Assembly (NCBI GenBank): GCA_963836005.1
Contig: CAWIHS010000002.1
Coordinates: forward strand, 682,001-746,000
Length of the DNA: 64,000 nucleotides
Direction: 5' to 3'
DNA from: CAWIHS01 sp963836005
GTDB lineage: Bacteria; Pseudomonadota; Gammaproteobacteria; GRL18
Program-made: the position numbers and the translations under genes
Notes under the pieces: model-generated
Databases searched by the model: none
What the model saw: only the letters and a program-made list of their open reading frames with translations
Told to the model about the DNA's origin: nothing
Shown: one piece after another, positions 51,942-61,533 of the stretch
Position numbering within the stretch: the first letter of the stretch is position 1
Layout of the letters: the number at the start of each line of letters is the position of its first letter

Positions 51942-53831
51942 ATGAGCGCAATTCCAGAAGAGTTTATCCGTCAAACTGCACAATTATCTGAACAGGTCAC
52001 ACAGGCTTTTTCAGGCTCTAGAAAAATATATGTACAGGGCAGTCGCCCCGACATACGAGTACCCATGCGGGAAATTATCCAGGCGGATACACAGACCAAC
52101 GCTGGGGTAGAAAAAAATCCTCCCATTCCGGTGTATGATACTTCCGGTCTTTATACCGATCCAGATGCCAGCATTGACCTGTTGCAGGGATTGCCCGGGC
52201 TTAGAGCTGAATGGATTAAGGAACGTGCTGATACTGAGCAGTTGTCCTGCCCCAGTTCTAAATACGGCCGACAACGTCAGAATGATCCTGAGCTGGCTCA
52301 TTTACGTTTTGCTCATATCCGCAATCCCCGTAAAGCCATAAGCGGGCACAATGTCACCCAGTTACATTATGCGCGTAAGGGAATTATTACACCGGAAATG
52401 GAATTTGTTGCGATTCGGGAAAACACCAAATTACAGGAGATGCAGGCCAGCGGGCTGATGCGCCAGCACCCACAGCATCCTGGAGAAAATTTTAACGCGC
52501 AAATCCCCGCTGCAGTGACGCCGGAATTTGTGTGCAGTGAAATCGCCAGGGGCAGAGCCATTATACCTTCCAATATCAATCATCCGGAGCTAGAGCCTAT
52601 GATTATAGGGCGTAATTTCCTGGTCAAAGTGAATACGAATATTGGTAATTCAGCGGTATCATCTTCCATTAGCGAAGAAGTAGAAAAAATGGTCTGGTCT
52701 ACCCGCTGGGGCGGGGATACGCTGATGGATCTTTCAACCGGCAAAAATATTCATGAAACTCGTGAATGGATCATTCGTAATTCTCCCGTACCCATTGGCA
52801 CAGTACCTATCTACCAGGCTTTGGAAAAAGTCAATGGTAAAGCGCAAGAACTGAGCTGGGAGATCTTTCGTGACACTCTGATTGAACAGGCAGAACAGGG
52901 TGTGGATTATTTTACCATTCATGCCGGAGCTCGATTGCATCATGTACCGCTGACCGCAAAGCGTCTCACAGGCATTGTCTCTCGCGGCGGTTCGATTATG
53001 GCCAAGTGGTGCCTGGCACACCATCAGGAAAATTTCCTTTATACTCATTTTGAGGATATTTGTGAAATCATGAAAGCCTACGATGTGGCATTTTCTCTGG
53101 GAGATGGCCTGCGCCCAGGCTCTATCGCTGATGCGAATGACGAAGCTCAATTGGGTGAGCTGAGAACCCTGGGTGAACTCACTCAGGTAGCCTGGAAACA
53201 TGATATTCAGACCATGATTGAAGGTCCGGGACATGTGCCCATGCAGATGATTAAAGAAAATATGGATATTCAACTGGAAGCTTGCAATGAAGCGCCGTTT
53301 TACACTTTAGGGCCTCTCACCACTGATATTGCCCCGGGATATGACCATATAACTTCGGCCATCGGTGCAGCGCAGATAGGCTGGTATGGTACTGCCATGC
53401 TATGTTATGTGACTCCCAAGGAACACCTGGGACTGCCCAACAAGGAAGATGTTCGTGACGGGATCATTACCTATAAACTGGCTGCACATGCGGCTGATCT
53501 GGCTAAAGGCATACCGGGAGCCCAGGTTCGTGATAATGCCATGTCCAAGGCCCGCTTTGAATTTCGCTGGGAAGATCAGTTTAATCTGGGACTGGATCCG
53601 CAGCGGGCGCGAGAATATCATGATGAAACGATGCCTAAACAGGCTCATAAGGTGGCGCATTTTTGTTCCATGTGCGGACCGAATTTCTGTTCCATGAAGA
53701 TCACTCAGGATGTGCGTGATTATGCTGCAGAACACGGCATTGAGAAGATTGCGGTGGCAGTAGAAGAAGGCATGGCGGAAAAAGCCAGGGAATTTCAGGA
53801 TAGCGGTGGGAAGATTTATTCAGACAGTTGA
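51942..53831 (+). CDS. thiC: Phosphomethylpyrimidine synthase ThiC
   Basis: A radical SAM enzyme that rearranges aminoimidazole ribotide to HMP-P for thiamine. The 629-residue protein begins MSAIPEEFIRQTAQLSEQV; ATG 51942 has AAGG five bases upstream, better than the GTG four codons earlier. The C-terminal CSMCGPNFCSMK holds the [4Fe-4S] CX2CX4C. Other signatures are ARKGIITPEMEFVAIREN, AGARLHHVPL and GDGLRPGSIADANDEAQ. It is controlled by the riboswitch just upstream and ends in a bidirectional hairpin. Confidence 0.96.
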   Translation: MSAIPEEFIRQTAQLSEQVTQAFSGSRKIYVQGSRPDIRVPMREIIQADTQTNAGVEKNPPIPVYDTSGLYTDPDASIDLLQGLPGLRAEWIKERADTEQLSCPSSKYGRQRQNDPELAHLRFAHIRNPRKAISGHNVTQLHYARKGIITPEMEFVAIRENTKLQEMQASGLMRQHPQHPGENFNAQIPAAVTPEFVCSEIARGRAIIPSNINHPELEPMIIGRNFLVKVNTNIGNSAVSSSISEEVEKMVWSTRWGGDTLMDLSTGKNIHETREWIIRNSPVPIGTVPIYQALEKVNGKAQELSWEIFRDTLIEQAEQGVDYFTIHAGARLHHVPLTAKRLTGIVSRGGSIMAKWCLAHHQENFLYTHFEDICEIMKAYDVAFSLGDGLRPGSIADANDEAQLGELRTLGELTQVAWKHDIQTMIEGPGHVPMQMIKENMDIQLEACNEAPFYTLGPLTTDIAPGYDHITSAIGAAQIGWYGTAMLCYVTPKEHLGLPNKEDVRDGIITYKLAAHAADLAKGIPGAQVRDNAMSKARFEFRWEDQFNLGLDPQRAREYHDETMPKQAHKVAHFCSMCGPNFCSMKITQDVRDYAAEHGIEKIAVAVEEGMAEKAREFQDSGGKIYSDS

Positions 53832-53855
53832 GCCGCAAATTTAATCATCAGCAGG

Positions 53856-53881
53856 ACTCAATCCCGAATATGGGATTGAGT
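53856..53881. terminator. Hairpin between convergent thiC and moaC
   Basis: ACTCAATCCC (53856-53865), loop GAATAT, GGGATTGAGT (53872-53881): a perfect 10-bp stem. No T-run of length follows on either strand, but the position between two converging stops (53831 and 53885) suggests a transcription end for both. Confidence 0.6.
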
Positions 53882-53884
53882 TGC

Positions 53885-54364
53885 TTAAGCTTTACTTTTC
53901 CAGTGACCGGATTTGCCGCCCTGTTTTTCCAGGAGTCGAATGCCACCCATGACCATGCCTCGATCTACAGCCTTGCACATGTCGTAGATAGTCAGCAATG
54001 CAATCTGCGTTGCAGTCAAAGCTTCCATTTCAACTCCCGTTTTACCATCACTTGCCACACTGCAGCGGCATAGTACAGCACTATTGTCCTCGTCAATCTG
54101 AAAATCCAGACTGACGTGAGTCAGGGAAAGAGGATGGCAGAGGGGAATCAGATCGGCAGTTTTTTTAGCTGCCATAATGCCGGCTATTCGAGCGATGCCC
54201 AGCACATCCCCCTTTTTGTGTGAGCCCTGGATGATCAATGCCAGGGTCTCGGGCTGCATGTTGATGTAGCCTTCAGTCACTGCTTTACGCTGAGTAATTG
54301 CTTTATCGCCCACATCGACCATGTGTGCATTACCCTGATGATTAAAATGCGTAAGTTTGCTCAT
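53885..54364 (-). CDS. moaC: Cyclic pyranopterin monophosphate synthase MoaC
   Basis: Second enzyme of molybdopterin synthesis. The 159-residue protein has LTHFNHQGNAHMVDVGDKA, IAGIMAAKKTADLIPLCHPL (the conserved LCHPL block), LSLTHVSLDF and GVEMEALTATQIALLTIYDM. Complete. It is divergent from moaD across 153 bases, so molybdopterin genes are arranged as two facing-away units; moaA is not in the window. Confidence 0.95.
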   Translation of the reverse strand: MSKLTHFNHQGNAHMVDVGDKAITQRKAVTEGYINMQPETLALIIQGSHKKGDVLGIARIAGIMAAKKTADLIPLCHPLSLTHVSLDFQIDEDNSAVLCRCSVASDGKTGVEMEALTATQIALLTIYDMCKAVDRGMVMGGIRLLEKQGGKSGHWKSKA

Positions 54365-54517
54365 AGTGTCTGGCTGGCTGAGTAGCTAAAAAGAACTAAA
54401 AGACCTCCTGTCGTCAGTGCTTTTAGTAGTAACTTGGGTTTATAATTCAATTATACTAAATCAGTTAAATATTTTCCGCTACTTTATGACAGAGCGGAAT
54501 CAAGAGCCAACTAACTT

Positions 54518-54763
54518 ATGAGCATTAAAGTAAAATTCTTTGCCAGTATGAGTGATCTGGTCGGCGATGATCAGAATATTTCTCTAGATGATCTCAATCA
54601 CCAGGCAATAAAAACAGTAGATGATGTGTGGCAGTTTTGTGCAAATGGCAAACAGCGACCTGTTAATTCACTTATTGCTGTGAATATGGAGTATGTGGAT
54701 GCTCAGCACAGAGTATGTGATGGTGATGAAATCGCTTTTTTTCCACCGGTTACAGGAGGATGA
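54518..54763 (+). CDS. moaD: Molybdopterin synthase sulfur carrier subunit MoaD
   Basis: An 81-residue ubiquitin-fold protein whose C-terminal Gly-Gly (FFPPVTGG) is adenylated and thiocarboxylated to donate sulfur to precursor Z. The middle has NSLIAVNMEYVD and DGDEIAFFPPV, typical of MoaD. It overlaps moaE by 4 bases (ATGA), so the two subunits are made together. Confidence 0.93.
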   Translation: MSIKVKFFASMSDLVGDDQNISLDDLNHQAIKTVDDVWQFCANGKQRPVNSLIAVNMEYVDAQHRVCDGDEIAFFPPVTGG

Positions 54764-55209
54764 ATATGTATGTGATGGTCACAGAAGAAGGGTTCGACCC
54801 CTGGAAGATATTGACTGAGCAAGAGAAAAAAATGTCTCATCTGAAGAGTCAGTACGGTGCCACAGCAGTTTTTGTGGGAACAATGAGAGATTTTAATCAA
54901 GGCGATGATGTACAGGAAATGTTCCTTGAGCATTATCCCGGCATGACTGAAAAACATCTGGAAAACATCTGCGCCCAGGCCACAGCTGAATATGCTTTAC
55001 TTGCAAGTCTGGTGGTTCACAGGGTAGGCAGAATCGAACCCAATCAACCCATAGTAGTGGTGGCTGTATGGAGCGAACATCGAAAACAGGCGTTTGAAGC
55101 ATGCCGAGAAATCATGGAAGATTTGAAATCAAAAGCGCCATTCTGGAAGAAAGAGAAATTGAATGACGGCAGTAATCGCTGGGTTGAAAAAAATACCAAA
55201 GGCTATTAG
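54760..55209 (+). CDS. moaE: Molybdopterin synthase catalytic subunit MoaE
   Basis: A 149-residue MoaE that converts precursor Z to molybdopterin with sulfur from MoaD. Recognised by GATAVFVGTMRDFNQG, MFLEHYPGMTEKHL, VVHRVGRIEPNQPIVVVAVW and the C-terminal KAPFWKKEKLNDGSNRWV with the active Lys. An alternate start is the Met two codons on. Followed by a long inverted repeat. Confidence 0.94.
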   Translation: MNMYVMVTEEGFDPWKILTEQEKKMSHLKSQYGATAVFVGTMRDFNQGDDVQEMFLEHYPGMTEKHLENICAQATAEYALLASLVVHRVGRIEPNQPIVVVAVWSEHRKQAFEACREIMEDLKSKAPFWKKEKLNDGSNRWVEKNTKGY

Positions 55210-55229
55210 CTATTGTTAAAAAGACTCTA

Positions 55230-55310
55230 ATCAACTTGAACTCGGAATAAGATCGCTCAAATTCGAAATTAAGTCCTGATTATCTTTTGTTATTCCGAGT
55301 TCAGGTTAAT
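55230..55310. repeat. 21-bp inverted repeat between moaE and an unknown gene
   Basis: The inner part TGAACTCGGAATAA (55237-55250) pairs perfectly with TTATTCCGAGTTCA (55290-55303), extended to 55230 and 55310 with one wobble and one mismatch. The centre is 39 bases. It lies between two converging genes and may terminate both, or be another miniature element; no target duplication was found. Confidence 0.6.
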
Positions 55311-55341
55311 GAAGTAAAGTCAGCAAGGCTAAGTGATGATA

Positions 55342-55773
55342 TCACAGATATTTTCTCCAATGTTCAGGCCTTTGATCTCGGCATTCACAGGCAGATTTTT
55401 TTCTAGCACGAAGATAGACCAGCTCACTTTTTCTTTGTTCATGAACTTCGTCAAGTGCCCATTCCCTGCGGGAGTTTTCGCGAAATGCTTCTTCACAATA
55501 AAATGCGATACTGCGCTTCATTTTGGCTAATAATGAATTGTCCAGGTGATAACCTTCATTGACCAGAACTGCATTAATTTCTTCGAAAGTTATGTAATTC
55601 AAATCATAGGCAATATGCACGCTGCGGTTATTCAGTGCGTGGGACATCAGTACGCCAGACAGGTCGTTGATGATAAAAACTGCAGAATGAGACAGATTAG
55701 TGTCTTCACGAAGTGAGCAAAAGCTGATATCTCGATGTTTGATAGCTTTATGATTCAAAGCCTTATGATTCAT
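55342..55773 (-). CDS. Unknown protein, possible ferredoxin-like fold (143 aa)
   Basis: I do not recognise a family with certainty. Residues about 30-80 read HSAVFIINDLSGVLMSHALN, then SVHIAYDLNYITFEEINAVL and NEGYHLD, which resembles a heavy-metal-associated (HMA) beta-alpha-beta fold but lacks its CxxC. The last 60 residues are charged and helical (RENSRREWALDEVHEQRKSE). No signal peptide or membrane segment. GGGGGGA precedes the ATG. It is alone on its strand between moaE and prmC. Confidence 0.6.
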   Translation of the reverse strand: MNHKALNHKAIKHRDISFCSLREDTNLSHSAVFIINDLSGVLMSHALNNRSVHIAYDLNYITFEEINAVLVNEGYHLDNSLLAKMKRSIAFYCEEAFRENSRREWALDEVHEQRKSELVYLRARKKSACECRDQRPEHWRKYL

Positions 55774-56005
55774 GACCGTCTTCCCCCCGAAGAACTATTA
55801 TGAATAGAAGAAATTATTCCTGCACTATCGGCGAGTGCTGAAAAAAATGTGCAAAAATTTTTTTTACGCTGATTTTTAACCCTATAGAAAACATCTGCAT
55901 AGTGGTTACATATATACCTAAAGAATAATGGGTTTTTGTTCAAAAATAAAGCGTTCATTGACCTAAAATTGTAATATTGAACCTGCTTCAATTTTTCACT
56001 GTTGC

Positions 56006-56890
56006 TTAAGGTGCATACTTCCGGGCCATTGAAACCCTGGGTTGCTGATTAAGATCATTGACCGTAGCTATGTGAGTATATCGTTCTGCCTTCAATAGTG
56101 ACTGAACAGCCTGTTTTTGATCATAACCATGTTCCAATAACAGCCACCCACCTCTATGCAGATGTCTCTGGCTCTGCCTGATAATTATTCTGAGAGCCTC
56201 CAGACCATCAGAACCTGAACTTAAAGACAGCTCAGGTTCATATTGCAGGCATGGTTGCTGCAGATGAGGATCTTCTTCGGGAATATACGGGGGATTGGAA
56301 ACAATAACATCAAATTTTTGCGAAGCTATGGATTCAAACCAGCTAGAGTGCTTGAAATGAATATTTTTCAATTCAAGCTGATCAGCATTATATTCAGCGA
56401 TTTCAAGAGCAGCGCGGCTGATATCAGTTGCTAAAATGTGGCTTGCAGGTTTTTCCGCAGCCAGTGCCAGGGCAATAGCACCACTGCCTGTTCCCAGCTC
56501 CAGAATGGAAAAACGGTTGCTATCAGGTATTTTTTCCAGGGCACATTCAACCAGTAATTCGGTTTCAGGGCGCGGGATCAGAGTATCAGCAGTAACTTTC
56601 AGGTCAAATGACCAGAAGCCCTGAGCATTAGTAATATAAGCTACCGGTTTACCTTTAGCCCGGGTAGACAATAATTCTCGGTAGGCATGGATCTGTACTT
56701 CAGTCAGAAGGGTTTCCGGCCAGGTTAACAACCAGGTGATTGTTTTAGCTGAGGCTTCATCATTGGCTGAAGTGCTGTTAATTGCATGCAATAGCAGCAA
56801 TTGGCTATCCAGCCGGGGGGTCTCTGACGACTGTTCAAGCTCTTGTTTACCGTTGTATAGCGCCTGGGCTACGGTTATTCTGGGTGACAT
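56006..56890 (-). CDS. prmC: Release factor glutamine methyltransferase PrmC
   Basis: Methylates the GGQ Gln of release factors. The 294-residue protein has an N-terminal helical domain, SAM motif I FSILELGTGSGAIALALAAE and the substrate-binding FDVIVSNPPYIPEED. It has the usual length and lies directly after prfA, its substrate gene (34 bases), on the same strand. Confidence 0.95.
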   Translation of the reverse strand: MSPRITVAQALYNGKQELEQSSETPRLDSQLLLLHAINSTSANDEASAKTITWLLTWPETLLTEVQIHAYRELLSTRAKGKPVAYITNAQGFWSFDLKVTADTLIPRPETELLVECALEKIPDSNRFSILELGTGSGAIALALAAEKPASHILATDISRAALEIAEYNADQLELKNIHFKHSSWFESIASQKFDVIVSNPPYIPEEDPHLQQPCLQYEPELSLSSGSDGLEALRIIIRQSQRHLHRGGWLLLEHGYDQKQAVQSLLKAERYTHIATVNDLNQQPRVSMARKYAP

Positions 56891-56924
56891 CCCGAAACCA
56901 GCATTTTTTTTCTTGGACCATTAT

Positions 56925-58010
56925 CTATTCATCAGCCATACTGGCCAGCAGCTCTGCCTGATATTCATTATTCAGAGGATCGATAACCGCCGCCAGGTCA
57001 CCACTCATGATTTCTTCAAGTTTATATAGTGTCAGATTGATGCGATGATCGGTGACACGTCCCTGGGGATAATTGTAGGTGCGAATGCGTTCACTTCGAT
57101 CTCCACTGCCGACTTGCAGTTTTCGATTGGCTGCCTGTTCCGATTGCTGTTTTTGCTGTTCTGCTGCTAACATGCGTGAAGACAGCATGGCCATGGCCTT
57201 GGCTTTGTTTTTATGCTGTGAACGTTCTTCCTGGCATTCCACTACCACACCGGTCGGCAAATGAGTAATACGTATTGCAGAGTCAGTTTTATTGACATGC
57301 TGTCCGCCTGCGCCTGAAGCCCTGAAAGTATCAATTCGCAGATCCTTGGGATTAATCTCTATGCTTTCTACAGAATCGACCTCGGGGATAATTGCAACAG
57401 TGCAGGCTGAGGTGTGAATGCGTCCTTGTGACTCAGTTTCAGGCACTCTCTGTACTCGGTGGGCACCGGATTCAAATTTCAGTCTGGAATAAGCTCCCTG
57501 ACCGACAATTCGAGCTACAATTTCTTTATAACCGCCATGTTCCCCCTGATTTTTAGACATCATTTCTACCTGCCAGCCCAGAATTTCAGCATACCGGCTG
57601 TACATTTTAAACAAATCTCCGGCAAAAATGGCAGCTTCGTCTCCGCCAGTACCTGCCCTGATCTCCAGATAAATATTGTTATTATCATTGGGATCTTTAG
57701 GCAGCAGTTTTTTTTGCAATTCATCTGACAGGAGAGATTTTTTCATCCTGTTTGCTTTAAGCTCTTCCTGAGCCATTTCTTTAATGTCAGGATCACTGTC
57801 ATTGAGCATTTCAGTGGCGGACTCGATATCCTCCAGAGCGCTATTGTAGTCCATAAAGCAATCGACCACAGACTTAAGCTCGGCGTATTCTTTAGAGAGA
57901 TCACGAAAGCGGTTCTGATCGGTTATAATTTGGGGATCAGAAAGTAACATGGCGACTTCTTCAGAACGTTCTGACAGGGCTTCCAGTTTATTGATTATTG
58001 AGGCTTTCAC
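56925..58010 (-). CDS. prfA: Peptide chain release factor 1
   Basis: Recognises UAA and UAG stops. The 361-residue protein has the catalytic GAGGQHVNKTDSAIR and the stop-codon recognition PxT motif as PET (RVPETESQGRIHTSACTV); the x position is normally Ala, so Glu is a variant. It ends TYNYPQGRVTDHRI and so on. Start is GTG. It is between hemA (15 bases after the hemA stop) and prmC. Confidence 0.96.
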   Translation of the reverse strand: MKASIINKLEALSERSEEVAMLLSDPQIITDQNRFRDLSKEYAELKSVVDCFMDYNSALEDIESATEMLNDSDPDIKEMAQEELKANRMKKSLLSDELQKKLLPKDPNDNNNIYLEIRAGTGGDEAAIFAGDLFKMYSRYAEILGWQVEMMSKNQGEHGGYKEIVARIVGQGAYSRLKFESGAHRVQRVPETESQGRIHTSACTVAIIPEVDSVESIEINPKDLRIDTFRASGAGGQHVNKTDSAIRITHLPTGVVVECQEERSQHKNKAKAMAMLSSRMLAAEQQKQQSEQAANRKLQVGSGDRSERIRTYNYPQGRVTDHRINLTLYKLEEIMSGDLAAVIDPLNNEYQAELLASMADE

Positions 58011-58025
58011 TTGGTTGTCTGGGCT

Positions 58026-59303
58026 CTAGGTTTGTTGTTCATCGCTATTAATATTGAACAGTTCAACTGCGGCATCAATCAGTTCAGTACGGCCATCAAT
58101 ACCTGCCTGCTTAATTTGTATACAGGGTGAGTGGATTAATTTATTGGTGAGTTGATGGGCCAGTTCTTCAATGACATGATCTGCATCCAGGCCTTTACGC
58201 AATTGTTTTCTGGCATTGTTCAGGGCGTTGTCTCTGATGTTTTCAGCCTGTTTGCGAAACTGGCGCATAGTTCCAACAGAGTCCAGTGAGCGCAGCCAGT
58301 TCATAAAATGGGCCACTTCAGTGTCAATGATGTCTTCGGCTTTCAAAGCTGCTTCCTGACGGGATTTTAATCCTTCATCGATGATTTCCTTGAGATCATC
58401 TACGGTATACAGAAAAACATCTTCCAGTTCCCCGATCGTGGACTCAATATCCCGTGGAACCGCAATATCTACCATAAATATAGGGGCATGCTTACGCGCC
58501 TTGACAGCATTGCTAACGATTTTTTTGGTTAAAATAGGTTCCGGGCTGCCGGTGGAACTGATCACGATATCCGCTTCAGCCAGGTGCACGGGTATCTCAT
58601 CCAGCCCAATCGCATATCCATCAAATTCCTGGGCCAGAGCATGGGCTTTTTCTATAGTACGATTGGCAATAATAATCTGCCTGATCCCCGTTTCTTTCAG
58701 ATGTCTGGAAACCAGTTCAATGGTTTCACCCGCACCGATTAATAATGCCGTATGTTTGTTAAAATCACTAAAAATCTGTTTGGCCAGACTGACGGAGGCG
58801 AATGCTACTGAAACAGGGCTGGCACCAATGGCTGTATCGGTTCTGACCTGTTTTGCGCAACTGAAAGTATGCTGAAATAGCCGGTGCAGTAATTGTCCAA
58901 TGGTGCCCTGCTCTTTGGCGATAGCAAAAGAGTTTTTTAATTGACCCAGTATCTGGGGTTCGCCCAGTACCAGTGAATCCAGACCGCTTGCAACTCGCAG
59001 CATATGCCTCACAGCTTCACGTTCCGGATGCAGGTATAGATAATCTGAAATATCAGTATCCTGAAGATTATGATGATTTTTTAACCATTGAATAACAGAT
59101 TCACTGGCTTCTTCTGCACTGCAGTTCAGCTGGCAGTATAACTCAGTGCGATTGCAGGTTGACAGAATCACGGCTTCATTGACTACTTCCTGGGCGGTAA
59201 TATCTTTTAGCGCAGCCGGCACAGTTTCAGGTGCAAAAGAAAGCTTCTCGCGTATACTGACAGGTGCAGTTTTGTGATTAATACCCAGGGCAAGTAATGA
59301 CAT
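58026..59303 (-). CDS. hemA: Glutamyl-tRNA reductase HemA
   Basis: First committed enzyme of tetrapyrrole synthesis (C5 pathway): reduces Glu-tRNA to glutamate semialdehyde with NADPH. The catalytic Cys is in ILSTCNRTELYCQ, and SGLDSLVLGEPQILGQLK and the NADPH-binding LLIGAGETIELVSRHL follow. A C-terminal dimerisation helix is present. 425 residues, standard. Start of the hemA-prfA-prmC operon. Confidence 0.96.
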   Translation of the reverse strand: MSLLALGINHKTAPVSIREKLSFAPETVPAALKDITAQEVVNEAVILSTCNRTELYCQLNCSAEEASESVIQWLKNHHNLQDTDISDYLYLHPEREAVRHMLRVASGLDSLVLGEPQILGQLKNSFAIAKEQGTIGQLLHRLFQHTFSCAKQVRTDTAIGASPVSVAFASVSLAKQIFSDFNKHTALLIGAGETIELVSRHLKETGIRQIIIANRTIEKAHALAQEFDGYAIGLDEIPVHLAEADIVISSTGSPEPILTKKIVSNAVKARKHAPIFMVDIAVPRDIESTIGELEDVFLYTVDDLKEIIDEGLKSRQEAALKAEDIIDTEVAHFMNWLRSLDSVGTMRQFRKQAENIRDNALNNARKQLRKGLDADHVIEELAHQLTNKLIHSPCIQIKQAGIDGRTELIDAAVELFNINSDEQQT

Positions 59304-59533
59304 GGTGCTATACAGTTAGGCCATCTTATAAAATTGTTAGAACACGCCATTCTGCGTAAAAATGAAGTAAAATTCAAGTGGAGTCTTTGTTTGTAGGAAG
59401 ATTATTTTATTTTTACTCCCACAGTTAAGCTGGCCTATCATTTATTTCAAATGATACAATTGATTAGTAGATAACTTCGATCTGTTATTATAATAGCTGA
59501 ACTATCATTTAAAAATGTAATCAAATTTACTGT

Positions 59534-59705
59534 AATTAGTGCCCATCCGTTTTTTGATGGACACTGGTAGCACAGGGATGTGCTACCAGTTTTAATGATG
59601 ACAAGTCATTGAATATGCAGCATAAAGAAAAAGCACACTTTTTCTTCTGCGTTCCATAAGATAGTCAGGATGGCTATTTGTGGATGGAAACCAATTAGTG
59701 TCCAT
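59534..59705 (+). repeat. Hairpin repeat, copy B
   Basis: Second copy of the repeat at 12731-12893. Hairpins: GTGCCCATC pairs GATGGACAC (59539-59564); TGGTAGCACA pairs TGTGCTACCA around GGGA (perfect 10-bp stem, 59565-59588); AAAGAAAAAG pairs CTTTTTCTT. The 13-mer AATTAGTG(C/T)CCAT stands at both ends (59534-59546, 59693-59705). It fills most of the hemA/TPR spacer (59304-59742); the rest of that spacer shows nothing clear. Confidence 0.8.
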
Positions 59706-59742
59706 TTGAGACAATATACAAGTCTAACCTGACGGAGAACAA

Positions 59743-61530
59743 ATGCAGTTAATCATTAAACCGGGTGTTTATAGCTTAGTGCCTGTGCTTGTTCTGATAC
59801 TCCTGATATTGAACGGTTGCGCTGGTCTGCAGCAGGGCAGCGCAACCGAGGAGTTTGTTGAAATACCTGAAATCAAAGAAGCTGATACTGGTACTACCGA
59901 AGACAAAGAAAATACAGTTGATACCGCAGCTGAAAAATTTCCTGCCAATGAACTGACTCCAGACCTGCTCTACGATTTGCTACTGGCAGAGTTTGCTCTG
60001 CAGAATGATGAATATGACCTCGCTTTTGATAAATATTACCAGGCAGCGAAACAAACACGAGATAGTCGGTTAGTAAAAAAAGCAACTCGCGTAACCCTGT
60101 TTTCAAAAAATGATGCTCAAACCAATAAATCCATTAAGCTTTGGTCTGAATTGCAACCGGATAACCTGGATGTTCAGCAAATCTATGCTTCTACCCTTAT
60201 CAGTCAGAAAAATGATCAGCAAGCTCTGGAAAATCTGCAGCGCGTGATTGAACTCAGTGAAAATTACTCGCAAGGCCTCAAACGCTGTGTGGCAATTCTG
60301 GATACCATTCCAGAGCGTGAGAGAGTGGATTATTTGTATGCTCAGCTGACCAAAACTCATGAAAACCAGGCAATAGTTCACTTGTATGCAAGCAAAATTG
60401 CCATGAAGTATGGTGATTATGAAACTGCAGAACAGTCTCTGGAAAAAGCATCAGTTCTGGATCCTGATGATCTGCAGGTGCAAATTGTTCAAGTAGAACT
60501 ACTGCAAAAACTCCAGCGTGATGAGGAAGCCATCAAACTGCTGCAAAATTTGCTTAAGGAACAACCTGATAACACCGAATTTCGTCTGGAACTGGCGCGT
60601 ATGCTGGCTGCAGACAAACAGAACAAAAAAGCCTTTAAACAGATTCAAATCCTGGCTCGTAATGATGAACTTAGTCCGGAGATACTTTTTGCTATCGGCC
60701 TGTTATCCATGGAAATCAACGAGATGGATGCAGCTAAGCAGTACCTCGAACGTCTCCATGGATATCGACTCTACACCAATGAATCCGCTTATTTTATAGG
60801 CCAGCTTGAAACGGTACGAAAAAATTACCCTGAAGCAGAACAGTGGTTCCGGCAGGTTAAGCAAGGGCAGTATGTGTATGAAGCCAGTATGCGTCTGGCT
60901 CTGGTGCTGTCCCTGCAGGGTAAATTAAACGATGCTATTGCGCTGCTGAATGAGTATCAGCCAGCCAACCTGAAACAGAGTATTGAAATTTTACAGATCA
61001 AGGCAGAGGTCTATGCACAGACAGGAAAATATAAAGCGGGCTATGATGTCTATACAGAAGCCCTGGATTTATCTCCTGACAATCCTGATCTGCTCTATGC
61101 TAGGGCCATGGTGGCTGAAAAATTTGGCCGTATAGATCTGCTGGAAAAGGATTTATTGGCTATTATCGCAGAAAACCCCCAGGATAATCAGGCCTTGAAT
61201 GCACTGGGCTTCACACTTGCAGAGCATACTGAACGTTATCAGGAAGCAAAAAGTTACATTGAACAGGCACTGGCTATTGATGGTGAAGATATTGCAACTC
61301 TGGACAGCATGGGATGGATTCTGCATAAATTGGGCCATAACGAAGAAGCGGCTAAATACCTGCAAAAAGCCTATGAAAAAGACCCGGATCCTGAAATTGC
61401 TGCCCATTATGGTGAAGTTCTGTGGTTACTGGGTGACACCAGAAAAGCAGAAAAAGTCTGGAACAAGGCCTTAAAGGAGCATCCGGAACATAAGATTTTA
61501 CTGTCAACCACATCACGCTATCTGAAATAA
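59743..61530 (+). CDS. TPR-repeat lipoprotein
   Basis: A 595-residue lipoprotein. The lipobox is LILNGC (cleaved before Cys27), followed by an acidic linker and then many tetratricopeptide-like repeats (for example QALENLQRVIELSE, YETAEQSLEKASVLDPDD, YQEAKSYIEQALAIDGED, EEAAKYLQKAYEKDPDPE). Such genes are often directly upstream of lolB in Gammaproteobacteria, as here (3 bases). It probably scaffolds an outer-membrane complex; no enzymatic role is expected. Confidence 0.85.
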   Translation: MQLIIKPGVYSLVPVLVLILLILNGCAGLQQGSATEEFVEIPEIKEADTGTTEDKENTVDTAAEKFPANELTPDLLYDLLLAEFALQNDEYDLAFDKYYQAAKQTRDSRLVKKATRVTLFSKNDAQTNKSIKLWSELQPDNLDVQQIYASTLISQKNDQQALENLQRVIELSENYSQGLKRCVAILDTIPERERVDYLYAQLTKTHENQAIVHLYASKIAMKYGDYETAEQSLEKASVLDPDDLQVQIVQVELLQKLQRDEEAIKLLQNLLKEQPDNTEFRLELARMLAADKQNKKAFKQIQILARNDELSPEILFAIGLLSMEINEMDAAKQYLERLHGYRLYTNESAYFIGQLETVRKNYPEAEQWFRQVKQGQYVYEASMRLALVLSLQGKLNDAIALLNEYQPANLKQSIEILQIKAEVYAQTGKYKAGYDVYTEALDLSPDNPDLLYARAMVAEKFGRIDLLEKDLLAIIAENPQDNQALNALGFTLAEHTERYQEAKSYIEQALAIDGEDIATLDSMGWILHKLGHNEEAAKYLQKAYEKDPDPEIAAHYGEVLWLLGDTRKAEKVWNKALKEHPEHKILLSTTSRYLK

Positions 61531-61533
61531 GCC

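Noticed and set aside
55770..55991. 73-residue minus-strand frame upstream of the 143-aa gene
   Set aside because: AT-rich spacer sequence with repeated Phe/Asn/Lys, no ribosome site, and it overlaps the better-supported start at 55773.
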